The notes under the pieces were generated by a model. The model made no database searches, was not told the origin of the DNA, and saw nothing but the letters and a program-made list of their open reading frames with translations. Shown piece by piece: positions 6,105 to 13,573 of a DNA stretch of 18,232 nucleotides. Numbering within the stretch: position 1 is the first letter of the stretch; the number at the start of each line of letters is the position of its first letter. The stretch is from Flavobacteriales bacterium. GTDB taxonomy: Bacteria > Bacteroidota > Bacteroidia > Flavobacteriales_D > Sanyastnellaceae. The translations under genes and the position numbers were made by a program. The DNA lies in contig DQRJ01000165.1 in assembly GCA_015663855.1 (NCBI GenBank), forward strand, positions 1 to 18,232, read 5' to 3'.

Positions 6105-8183
6105 CGCGTTAACGTCTGGGAGGAAGTTGAAGATAGAACTGTAAGACTTCATCTGTGCCGTGAAGTTATCAGGGTAACTCAGTTCAACGTGAGTGATGTT
6201 GCCGTCAGCATCCATCGTTGCATCCATCCAAGGGTTGATGAATCCACCATAAGGAGCGCTTCCTAAAGCTTCAGAACGAGCGAGTACTTCCTCGTGGAGA
6301 GTTCTGTTGACTTTGACACCGTATCCTTCAACGAGGGCTTTTGCAGCTTCGTAGTCTCCTTGAGATTTAATACGCTGTACTTCTTTAAGTAAATCCCCGA
6401 ATAGACCTTGAAGCGCTTCGTAGTCGGCAACGTCTACATAGATTTTGCCTTCTTTCTTGTACTTCTTGATAACTCCAGCTTCGAGTCCTTTTTCGTAGCA
6501 CCAGTTGCTAACCCAAGCGCGGTTACGCATGTGAGATTCTTCGATTTCGTCGCCTAGTTCTAAACGGCGAATTTGAGTGATCATTCCGTTCCTGATATAG
6601 CTGTCGTATTCTGCGCGACCTACCTCGATGGTTTTCATTAGACCAAGTTCGATGAGTTTTTCGTCGAGCAGGAAATATAACGCTACGAGATCGGCACGTC
6701 CCTCCTCGAGAGTGGAGCTGTATTCTTTGATCGTTTCTTTCGGAGTAGCAACGTCCTCTTCGAGCTTTCCTGAAGCGTGCCCGATTACTTCGTGCATCGC
6801 TGTATGTAACTTTCCAGCTAAATCTCCGTGAGCTTCAACCCTACGCATCTCGGCCTCATCATGAGCGAACTCAGCGAGCATTCCGCCACCTGAAGCGTTT
6901 GCGTATGCACTAACGATGTTTCCAAGACTTACGGACTTAGAGCCATGGACTTGGCGTATCCAGTTAGAGTTCGGAAGGTTTACTCCGATAGGTGTAGATG
7001 GCGAAGCATCACCTGCCTCTCCTGCAACACTCACTACGTTGTACGTAATTCCCACGACCTCGTCTTTTTTATGATTCTCCGCAAATGGCATGTGATCTTC
7101 AAACCACTGCGCATTGTCCATTAACGTTGCCATTCTTGCACTTGCTTCGAAATCCTTAATCTCCACAATTGTTTCATAGCTACCTGTGTAGCCGAGTGGA
7201 TCGTTATATACTTCAACGAATCCATTGATATAATCAACTACTCCCTCTGTATCCTTAACCCAGTTGATATTGTAAAGCGACCACTCCTCAAGATCTCCAG
7301 TTTCGTAGTACTTGATAAGGTGACGCATAGCAGAAGCTTGCTTATCATTTTCAGTGTACTTAATTGCTTCATTCAGCCACTTCACCACCTCAACAAGCGC
7401 GTCATTGTAAAGTCCACCTATTTTATAAGTTTCTTCAACAATTTCATTATTCTCAAGCTTTACCAAACGTGAGTTAAGCCCGTACTCCACAGGGCTACGA
7501 TCTCCCTTCACTTTGATAGAATCGAAATAAGCTCGAGCATCTTCAGTGGTAACTCCAGGACCATAAAAGTTCACTGAAGAACCTTCTACTAGTCCCTTTT
7601 CTCCATCAAGCTCTACCTTCTTAGAATGAACCGTCGGATCCATCATTACCTCGCGAATCTCAGCTGAACAAGTACTAGAAGTAGCTTCTAATAGAAAGTC
7701 AAGGTACTCACCGCTAAACTCAGGAATGTGCTTCTTGTTTGAGTAATGGTGGTGTATTCCATTAGAAAACCAAATCCTTTTTAAGTAAACTTCAAAGCGG
7801 TTCCAACCGATGGTCCCTCTATCACCATCGAATGACTCGTGTATAGATTCTAATAATCGACGAACACGAAGGTTGTAGCGATTGTTTTGGTCATACATCA
7901 TATCACGACCACTGAGACCTGCCATGTTCAGGCAGTACACTAAAGCCTGCTGACTATCCGTTAAGTGCTCCCAACCTGGAACCTGATAACGAACGATTTT
8001 CAGATCAGCAAACTGCTCCGATTGCCATACAAACCCATTTTCATCAGGCTCTCCAGCCCCTTTATCAATGGTAGAAACATCTAATGTCTGGAAGTCCTCA
8101 CCTTCGGGTGTAGAAGTACAACTTCCTAGGAAAACTAGGGCTATTAAAGCCAAAACTGGTATGGTTGAAAATATTTTACGCAT
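6096..8183 (-). CDS. Dipeptidyl-peptidase III (family M49), lipoprotein
   Basis: A zinc exopeptidase that removes dipeptides from the N-terminus of short peptides. With the start at 8183 the protein has 695 residues, the usual length for bacterial M49 enzymes. Residues 1-22 are a lipoprotein signal ending in the lipobox L-G-S-C (Cys22), so it is probably anchored in the periplasm or at the surface. The M49 zinc motif HExxGH is HEVIGH at 464-469. The second motif is EEGRAD at 493-498, supplying the third zinc ligand; I recall EECRAD in many relatives, so Cys is replaced by Gly. HGDLAGKLHTAMHEV and the segment after the zinc site also fit. I chose the ATG at 8183 rather than a TTG at 8222, because only the former gives a clean signal peptide. 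It likely feeds peptide use in a proteolytic marine lifestyle (inference). Confidence 0.93.
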   Translation of the reverse strand: MRKIFSTIPVLALIALVFLGSCTSTPEGEDFQTLDVSTIDKGAGEPDENGFVWQSEQFADLKIVRYQVPGWEHLTDSQQALVYCLNMAGLSGRDMMYDQNNRYNLRVRRLLESIHESFDGDRGTIGWNRFEVYLKRIWFSNGIHHHYSNKKHIPEFSGEYLDFLLEATSSTCSAEIREVMMDPTVHSKKVELDGEKGLVEGSSVNFYGPGVTTEDARAYFDSIKVKGDRSPVEYGLNSRLVKLENNEIVEETYKIGGLYNDALVEVVKWLNEAIKYTENDKQASAMRHLIKYYETGDLEEWSLYNINWVKDTEGVVDYINGFVEVYNDPLGYTGSYETIVEIKDFEASARMATLMDNAQWFEDHMPFAENHKKDEVVGITYNVVSVAGEAGDASPSTPIGVNLPNSNWIRQVHGSKSVSLGNIVSAYANASGGGMLAEFAHDEAEMRRVEAHGDLAGKLHTAMHEVIGHASGKLEEDVATPKETIKEYSSTLEEGRADLVALYFLLDEKLIELGLMKTIEVGRAEYDSYIRNGMITQIRRLELGDEIEESHMRNRAWVSNWCYEKGLEAGVIKKYKKEGKIYVDVADYEALQGLFGDLLKEVQRIKSQGDYEAAKALVEGYGVKVNRTLHEEVLARSEALGSAPYGGFINPWMDATMDADGNITHVELSYPDNFTAQMKSYSSIFNFLPDVNALN

Positions 8184-8190
8184 AATCTTG

Positions 8191-8222
8191 AAAACGTATG
8201 TAGGGTTTTTAATCGACGGCAA
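8191..8222 (-). promoter_or_regulatory. Possible promoter for the M49 peptidase gene
   Basis: Minus-strand TTG (8222-8220) is followed after 21 bases by TACGTTTT (8198-8191), one base from TAnnTTTG. The predicted start point is only a few bases before the ATG at 8183, implying a very short leader. The site lies in the gap to the divergent permease gene. Weak evidence. Confidence 0.3.
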
Positions 8223-8258
8223 GTTACAAGACTATCTTTGACCCACAGTACAGAACTC

Positions 8259-9713
8259 TTGCGTAAAACATCTATACTTCTATTAAGAGCATTTTTAGGT
8301 CCACTAGCTGTCACTTTTCCAGTGGCGCTATTCGTTCTCGACATGCAGTTTCTTTGGGTTTACGCCGACGATTTTATGGGGAAGGGAATAGAGCCTTGGG
8401 TGATAGCGAAAATGATTTGGTTTGCATCTGCGAGGATAGTTAATCTTGCTCTGCCCCTTGCTGTACTTGTAGCGAGCATTATGGCGCTCGGGAATTTATC
8501 GGAGCGAAATGAACTTACGGCATTGCAATCTGCGGGGATGCCCCTATTAAAAATCTTTCGGCCTTTAATAGTCCTGATGCTTATAATTTCGGGTGGCGCG
8601 CTTTGGTTTTCGAGTAGTGCTTGGCCAAATGCAAACGTCAAATTTAGGTCGTTGCTTTATTCGGTAACTCGCCAAAAACCGGCTCTCAACATTCGACCTA
8701 GCATTTTCTACACAGGAATTGAGGGGTTTGCAATCAGAGTTGCGAGCAAAGATTCGGAGGGGATGATGACAGACATTCTGATTCACGATCATAGAAATCT
8801 AGAAAATGGTTCGTCTCGAATTATTCGGGCCGAAAAAGGCAAGATGACACATGATTCTGGTCGTGAGGAGCTAATTATCGAACTTTACAACGGCTCGAGC
8901 TACGAGGAACAAACCGAGAAGAATGTTCGCCGAAAAGCGAAGCTCCACCCCCACATCACCTCGACCTTTGAGTCTCAAACCTTGAGGATAGACTTGCACT
9001 CATTAGATTTTGACCTAGCTGACGAGGGGCTCTTCAGGAGGTCTTATGAGATGATGTCCCTCCCGCAGTTGCAGGATGCTATCGATTCTTTAGGCCAAAT
9101 GGCTGAAATCGAACGTACCGAAATTCTGAAATATGGTAGGCGAGCTGTGAGGATAATTAACGACTCAATATCTATTCCCACTACTTCGTTCACTATAGAA
9201 TCAGATTCATCATTGACGTGGATGGCTGCTTTAAGTCGAGTCGAAAAAAACAACATTTTTTCTAAGGCGAAAGAGCTTTCAAGAAACCAAATGAGGGGTA
9301 TCGAAAACGCTCTAGAAAAGGTTAACGGACGAAATTTAAGACGAGATAGACACGCAATTGAATGGCACAGAAAATTCATACTCGCGATTAGTTGTTTGGT
9401 TTTATTTTTCGTCGGCTCATCGTTAGGCGCATTAATTCGAAAAGGAGGCTTGGGAATGCCCGTAGTTATTGCCATTGGGGTGTTTCTTACATATTACATC
9501 ATCTCAATGGTGGGTGAACAAATGGTCAAATCCGGCGCCCTCCCTCCCGCCATCGGCATGTGGCTCAGCACGATAGTTCTAGTTCCCTTTGCCATAATTT
9601 TAACCTATTTCGCAATGAAAGGTGGGCGACAATACTCAATGATTTTTCCTAAAATTTTTAGTTTTTATAATAAACCAAACCCTAAAGATGCGCATCCTAC
9701 AACTTTGTCCTAA
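8259..9713 (+). CDS. LptF/LptG-family (YjgP/YjgQ) lipopolysaccharide export permease
   Basis: Membrane subunit of the Lpt machine that extracts lipopolysaccharide from the inner membrane, powered by LptB. About 484 residues: three N-terminal helices (about residues 8-30, 55-80 and 92-115), a long periplasmic region (about 120-375) and three C-terminal helices. Family landmarks are the MQFLWVYADDFMGKGIE segment after helix 1, NLSERNELTALQSAGM before helix 3, and GSSLGALIRKGGLGMPVVIA near the end. No ATG occurs before MQFLW, which is too late. The TTG at 8259 (giving LRKTSILLLRAF) aligns with the usual start of Bacteroidota homologues; a TTG at 8238 would add seven residues. The end overlaps the glycosyltransferase gene by 26 bases, so this is probably the first gene of a six-gene transcript. 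Confidence 0.92.
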   Translation: MRKTSILLLRAFLGPLAVTFPVALFVLDMQFLWVYADDFMGKGIEPWVIAKMIWFASARIVNLALPLAVLVASIMALGNLSERNELTALQSAGMPLLKIFRPLIVLMLIISGGALWFSSSAWPNANVKFRSLLYSVTRQKPALNIRPSIFYTGIEGFAIRVASKDSEGMMTDILIHDHRNLENGSSRIIRAEKGKMTHDSGREELIIELYNGSSYEEQTEKNVRRKAKLHPHITSTFESQTLRIDLHSLDFDLADEGLFRRSYEMMSLPQLQDAIDSLGQMAEIERTEILKYGRRAVRIINDSISIPTTSFTIESDSSLTWMAALSRVEKNNIFSKAKELSRNQMRGIENALEKVNGRNLRRDRHAIEWHRKFILAISCLVLFFVGSSLGALIRKGGLGMPVVIAIGVFLTYYIISMVGEQMVKSGALPPAIGMWLSTIVLVPFAIILTYFAMKGGRQYSMIFPKIFSFYNKPNPKDAHPTTLS

Positions 9714-10881
9714 GCCCCCTCGACCAGCACGAGATGGTGGTTGCTTAGCAATGGATGCCCTCACTAGAGGCTTGTTAGCTGATGGGCACTCGGTGAGGTT
9801 GCTCGTTGCGAGTACTGAAAAACACCCGAACGAGCAAGAGAGCCTTGATCCGTTATATGTGGCTTCGACGAACTATCAAGCTGTCGAAATTGATACGGCG
9901 CTGAATATTGTTGATGCGTTGAGTCATCTTATAACTGGGGAGAGTTATCACATCGGTCGATTTCACGTACCAGATTTCGAGCGAGAGCTTGAGGTAATTC
10001 TACGGAACGAAGTATTCGACGTGGTACTTCTGGAATCATTATTTATGACGTCTTACGAACCCGCAATTAGACGGCTTAGTGACGCTAGAGTTATATTGAG
10101 AGCTCACAATGTAGAACATCGAATTTGGCAAGGACTTGTTGACGAATCTAAGATGGGACTCCGAAAGTTATATATCTCGACTCTTACAAAACAGCTTGCG
10201 GAATACGAATCTATTCGAATTAACGACTTCGATGCTCTTATCCCGATAACTGATGAAGATGCAGAGATTTTTCGTGAAATCGGTGCTACAATCCCCATTC
10301 ACGTCACGCCATTCGGCATGGACTACGAAGATTCTAACGACACCGTCAATTCAGAAACTGTCGATCACGTATTTCATTTCGGATCTATGGACTGGCAGCC
10401 TAACATTCAAGGCGTAAAATGGTTGTTAGAGGAAGTTTGGCCTAAAGTGAGGAATGTAAACTCCGAAGCGAAACTAATATTAGCTGGACGCAAAATGCCC
10501 GCTTCATTCGTGACTAACGCGGAACTAGGCATAGAAGTAATCGGAGAAGTCGAGAGCGCCCAGGAGTTTTTAGACAGGCGCGGCATAATGACGATCCCCA
10601 TCCACAGCGGTTCTGGAATGAGGGTGAAAGCTGTCGAAGGAATGTCAGCCGGACGACCCGCCGTGAGTACAGAAATCGGCGTTAGTGGGCTCGACCTCGA
10701 AAATGGCGAACACGCTTTAATAGCTAACTCCCCTACTGAATTCGCCTCGCACATTATCGAGTTACTCAACAACCCCGAGCTTTCGAACTCTATCGCTCAA
10801 AAAGGTAAAGCTCACATCAGGAATAAATTCTCAAACAAGAATATCGTTTCGAAACTAGTCAAATTCATTCATACCTTATAA
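9688..10881 (+). CDS. Glycosyltransferase, GT-B fold, GT4-like
   Basis: A 397-residue cytoplasmic glycosyltransferase with two Rossmann-like halves. The N-terminal half opens with MRILQLCPKPPRPARDGGC and has RAHNVEHRIWQ near residue 140, a pattern typical of sugar transferases of this group. The C-terminal donor-binding half has HFGSMDWQPNIQGVKWLLEE near 232, AKLILAGRKMP near 263 and a diphosphate-contact region IPIHSGSGMRVKAVEGMSAG near 305-325, followed by AVSTEIGVSGL. The ATG at 9688 lies inside the end of the permease gene, implying coupled translation. Its closeness to an LPS export permease suggests a role in surface glycan or LPS assembly, but donor and acceptor cannot be read from the sequence. 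Confidence 0.88.
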   Translation: MRILQLCPKPPRPARDGGCLAMDALTRGLLADGHSVRLLVASTEKHPNEQESLDPLYVASTNYQAVEIDTALNIVDALSHLITGESYHIGRFHVPDFERELEVILRNEVFDVVLLESLFMTSYEPAIRRLSDARVILRAHNVEHRIWQGLVDESKMGLRKLYISTLTKQLAEYESIRINDFDALIPITDEDAEIFREIGATIPIHVTPFGMDYEDSNDTVNSETVDHVFHFGSMDWQPNIQGVKWLLEEVWPKVRNVNSEAKLILAGRKMPASFVTNAELGIEVIGEVESAQEFLDRRGIMTIPIHSGSGMRVKAVEGMSAGRPAVSTEIGVSGLDLENGEHALIANSPTEFASHIIELLNNPELSNSIAQKGKAHIRNKFSNKNIVSKLVKFIHTL

Positions 10882-10909
10882 TTTATTGCAACCTGATTAA
10901 CTTCGCAAC

Positions 10910-11722
10910 ATGAAAATTAAGAATTCTCTAGGTCAAATCTCGTTTGGCACATATATCATTCTCCTCGCAATTGTTTTGAGTTCAGCAGGTTGTAACGAAA
11001 CTGCCTCCACAACCGACAACAATACCGTATTCAAACCTCATCCCGGAGTAGCTGGATTTGATTGGGGAAACGACCCGCTTGAGGTTTCGATCAACGAAGC
11101 TGTTCTTAAAACCGACATGGGAAGGGATACTTTGGACTTAATAAAAGAAGACCTCTACACATATTTTCATACAATGAACACTGGCGATTCCCTGGATTGG
11201 GAAACGCATTTAACTCATTTTCCGCTACATATGTTCAACGACACGGCTATGCTGAACAAGCAGTTCGCGGAAACTGTTCACTGGAGGGATAAGGGATTTT
11301 TAAATCGTATGGGCAAAGCTGATATTAAGTACGCGAGTAATTGGATTATTGAAGAAGACCAAATGGTCGCTATCTTAGGCTACAACGCCGACTTCTACCT
11401 CGATTTCCTCCCTCATTTCGAGGGAAATCCAGCTGGAATGAGATTTCTTCTCGAAGATAAATATGGGAGAGACAATATTATATTTAATAGCTCAGAAGAG
11501 GTTAATGCATTAGGTGATACAATCTCTATAAGGAACTGGCATGCAGACGCTTACTCGACTATTTTTGTCTTGAAGCCTCTTGAATCAATGCACTTCACCT
11601 TCCTTCCACAAGGGTTTAACAAAGCTAATTTCGGAGCGGATTTAATGAAGTCTGAAACTATGCTCGATTTAATGCGTCTAGCTAGAGAATACAAGAAGAG
11701 TATTACTAATGGAGGAAACTAA
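10910..11722 (+). CDS. Lipoprotein of unknown function
   Basis: I do not recognise the family. The 270-residue product starts with a lipoprotein signal (hydrophobic run YIILLAIVLSS, then S-A-G-C with Cys28), then a Thr/Asn-rich linker and a soluble domain of about 230 residues rich in aromatic and acidic residues. Segments such as DLYTYFHTMNTGDSLDWETH, HWRDKGFLNRMGKADIKYAS and MVAILGYNADFYLDFLPHF are suggestive of a small alpha+beta (NTF2-like) fold, but this is a guess. The gene begins 28 bases after the glycosyltransferase and its last 14 bases overlap the next gene's start. Its product would sit in the periplasm or outer membrane, unlike its cytoplasmic downstream neighbours. Confidence 0.8.
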   Translation: MKIKNSLGQISFGTYIILLAIVLSSAGCNETASTTDNNTVFKPHPGVAGFDWGNDPLEVSINEAVLKTDMGRDTLDLIKEDLYTYFHTMNTGDSLDWETHLTHFPLHMFNDTAMLNKQFAETVHWRDKGFLNRMGKADIKYASNWIIEEDQMVAILGYNADFYLDFLPHFEGNPAGMRFLLEDKYGRDNIIFNSSEEVNALGDTISIRNWHADAYSTIFVLKPLESMHFTFLPQGFNKANFGADLMKSETMLDLMRLAREYKKSITNGGN

Positions 11723-12629
11723 TTGCTTTATACAAAATGAGTGGGATACGCTCAATAAAGTTATTGTGGGAACGGCTGAATCTTGGGGGGACGTCCCTTC
11801 TGCAGAGAATGCTGTAGACCCTAAATCTCGCGAGCACATTCTAGCTGGGACGTACCCTACGGAATCGGACGTTCAATCGGAGTTAGAGGGGTTAGTTAGA
11901 TTGATGGAGGAGAACGGTGTAAAAGTACTTAGGCCTGTTGTACTGGAGAATCTTAATCAGGTGTTCTGTCGCGATGTCGGAGTGATGATTCGAGGGGTTT
12001 TGATTCGTTCATCGATGATTCCGGCTCGTAGTCCCGAGTGGAACGGGATAAATCAGATCTGCTCTGAACTACCTACTTCGAACGTTTTAACTCCTCCCGC
12101 CGAAGTAAGGATTGAGGGCGGCGATATTATACCTATGGGAAATGAAATATGGGTTGGTTATAGTGAAGAGCCCGATTTCAGTAATTTTAAGACTTCGAGA
12201 ACGAATAAAGCGGCTGTGGTTTGGTTACAAGAACAATTCCCTGAACTGAAAGTAAGGGGATTTCAACTTAGCAAATCAGATAGTGACCCACGTCTCAATG
12301 CGCTTCACCTTGATTGTTGCCTGTGTCTACTTAGTGGAAGGCACGCTATTTTTCATCCCGAAGGATTTAAACTTCAAGAGGACAGAGATTGGATTCGCGA
12401 GAAATATAATGGGAATATTCATGAAATTGATGCTGAATCCATGTACAATATGCATTGCAATTTGTTTAGCCTCAACCCGACGACTATTGTTAGTGGAAAA
12501 GGATTTGATGGGGTAAATGCGCAGCTTAAAAAGTGGGGGTACGAAGTTCTTGAAACGCCATTTAACGAGACCGCAAAAATGGAGGGTTTATTTCGATGTG
12601 TAACTATGCCGATATTACGAGAGGAATGA
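11709..12629 (+). CDS. Pentein-fold guanidine-group hydrolase/amidinotransferase-like protein (arginine deiminase/DDAH type)
   Basis: A 306-residue member of the guanidine-modifying pentein superfamily (arginine deiminase, dimethylargininase and glycine amidinotransferase share this fold). Visible site residues are F-C-R-D near 88, I-E-G-G-D (Glu136, Asp139), N-A-L-H-L-D-C-C with His200, and the near-terminal nucleophile region EGLFRCVTMPILRE with Cys297. The N-terminal LNKVIVGTAESWGD and DPKSREHILAGTYP resemble Flavobacteria proteins labelled arginine deiminase or amidinotransferase family. The substrate cannot be decided from motifs: arginine, methylated arginine, citrulline or another ureido/guanidino compound are all possible. 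The ATG lies inside the preceding lipoprotein gene (14-base overlap), and the stop overlaps ctlX by 4 bases, so it is translated with ctlX. Confidence 0.88.
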   Translation: MEETNCFIQNEWDTLNKVIVGTAESWGDVPSAENAVDPKSREHILAGTYPTESDVQSELEGLVRLMEENGVKVLRPVVLENLNQVFCRDVGVMIRGVLIRSSMIPARSPEWNGINQICSELPTSNVLTPPAEVRIEGGDIIPMGNEIWVGYSEEPDFSNFKTSRTNKAAVVWLQEQFPELKVRGFQLSKSDSDPRLNALHLDCCLCLLSGRHAIFHPEGFKLQEDRDWIREKYNGNIHEIDAESMYNMHCNLFSLNPTTIVSGKGFDGVNAQLKKWGYEVLETPFNETAKMEGLFRCVTMPILREE

Positions 12630-13573
12630 AATCACAACGTACCGCAAATATTTTGATGATTCGACCTTCTGCATTCCGTATGAATGAAGAAACGGCCGGA
12701 AACAATTACTACCAACGGGTTTTAGATGATCTATCTCCCGAAACTGTGAATGACCTAGCTTTAGAAGAGTTCGATAATATGGTGGACGTTCTTAAAGCTG
12801 AGGGAGTCAATGTGATTGTCGTTGATGACAACCCCGATACGGACACTCCCGATTCTATATTCCCTAATAATTGGGTTAGCTTTCATTCGGATGGTCGAGT
12901 GGGACTATACCCTATGCATGCAAAGAACCGAAGGACTGAACGTCGTGAAGACATCCTCTTGGATCTCGATCACAACCTCGGTTTTACTATTAGCGAAATC
13001 GTAGATTTTACCGAGTTCGAAGAACATTCCGTATTCCTGGAAGGGACTGGAAGTATTATTCTAGACAGAATTCACAATAAAGCGTATGCAGCGGTAAGTC
13101 CACGTACAGACCGAATCGCATTCGAACAGTTTTGTGAGACCTTTGATTTAGATGGGATACTTTTCGAATCACTCCAAACTGTTGAAGGCAAACGCCAAGC
13201 CATCTACCACACTAATGTAATGATGTGCATAGGTACGGGTTGGGCGACGGTTTGCCTTGATAGCATAGATCACATCGAAGATAAAAAACTTGTTACTGAC
13301 TCTCTATCTGAGGATGGTATTGAAATAATCTCTCTTAGTGAAGACCAAATCTCGCATTTTGCAGGCAATATGCTCGAAGTTGCCTCAACATTAGACAACA
13401 CTCCTCGTATTATCATGAGCATATCTGCTCATCAAGCTCTCAACGATTCTCAAATCGAATCTCTTTCTAAATACGGTAAGATTATTTCAATCCCTCTCGA
13501 TGTCATAGAAGCATGTGGAGGAGGATCTGCCCGTTGTATGATGGCAGAAATCCATCTCCCAGACACAAAGTAA
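12626..13573 (+). CDS. ctlX: Citrulline utilization hydrolase CtlX-like pentein protein
   Basis: A second, distantly related pentein hydrolase of 315 residues. The start ANILMIRPSAFRMNEETAGN and the PNNWVSFHSDG segment near residue 88 match proteins I know as CtlX in Bacteroidota. Likely active-site residues are Glu139 in FLEGTGS, His195 in IYHTNVMMCIGTGW, and Cys304 in ACGGGSARCMMAEI. CtlX is annotated as acting in citrulline use; the chemistry is inferred from the fold and not provable here. I chose the ATG at 12626, which forms the classic ATGA overlap with the upstream stop and has a purine-rich GAGAGGA just before it. Its stop TAA shares one base with the argS ATG. The tight coupling suggests the two hydrolases and argS are produced together. 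Confidence 0.9.
   Translation: MKSQRTANILMIRPSAFRMNEETAGNNYYQRVLDDLSPETVNDLALEEFDNMVDVLKAEGVNVIVVDDNPDTDTPDSIFPNNWVSFHSDGRVGLYPMHAKNRRTERREDILLDLDHNLGFTISEIVDFTEFEEHSVFLEGTGSIILDRIHNKAYAAVSPRTDRIAFEQFCETFDLDGILFESLQTVEGKRQAIYHTNVMMCIGTGWATVCLDSIDHIEDKKLVTDSLSEDGIEIISLSEDQISHFAGNMLEVASTLDNTPRIIMSISAHQALNDSQIESLSKYGKIISIPLDVIEACGGGSARCMMAEIHLPDTK

Noticed and set aside
9044..9475. 143-codon minus-strand open frame
   Set aside because: Antisense to the periplasmic and C-terminal part of the LptF/LptG permease; no motif or start context.
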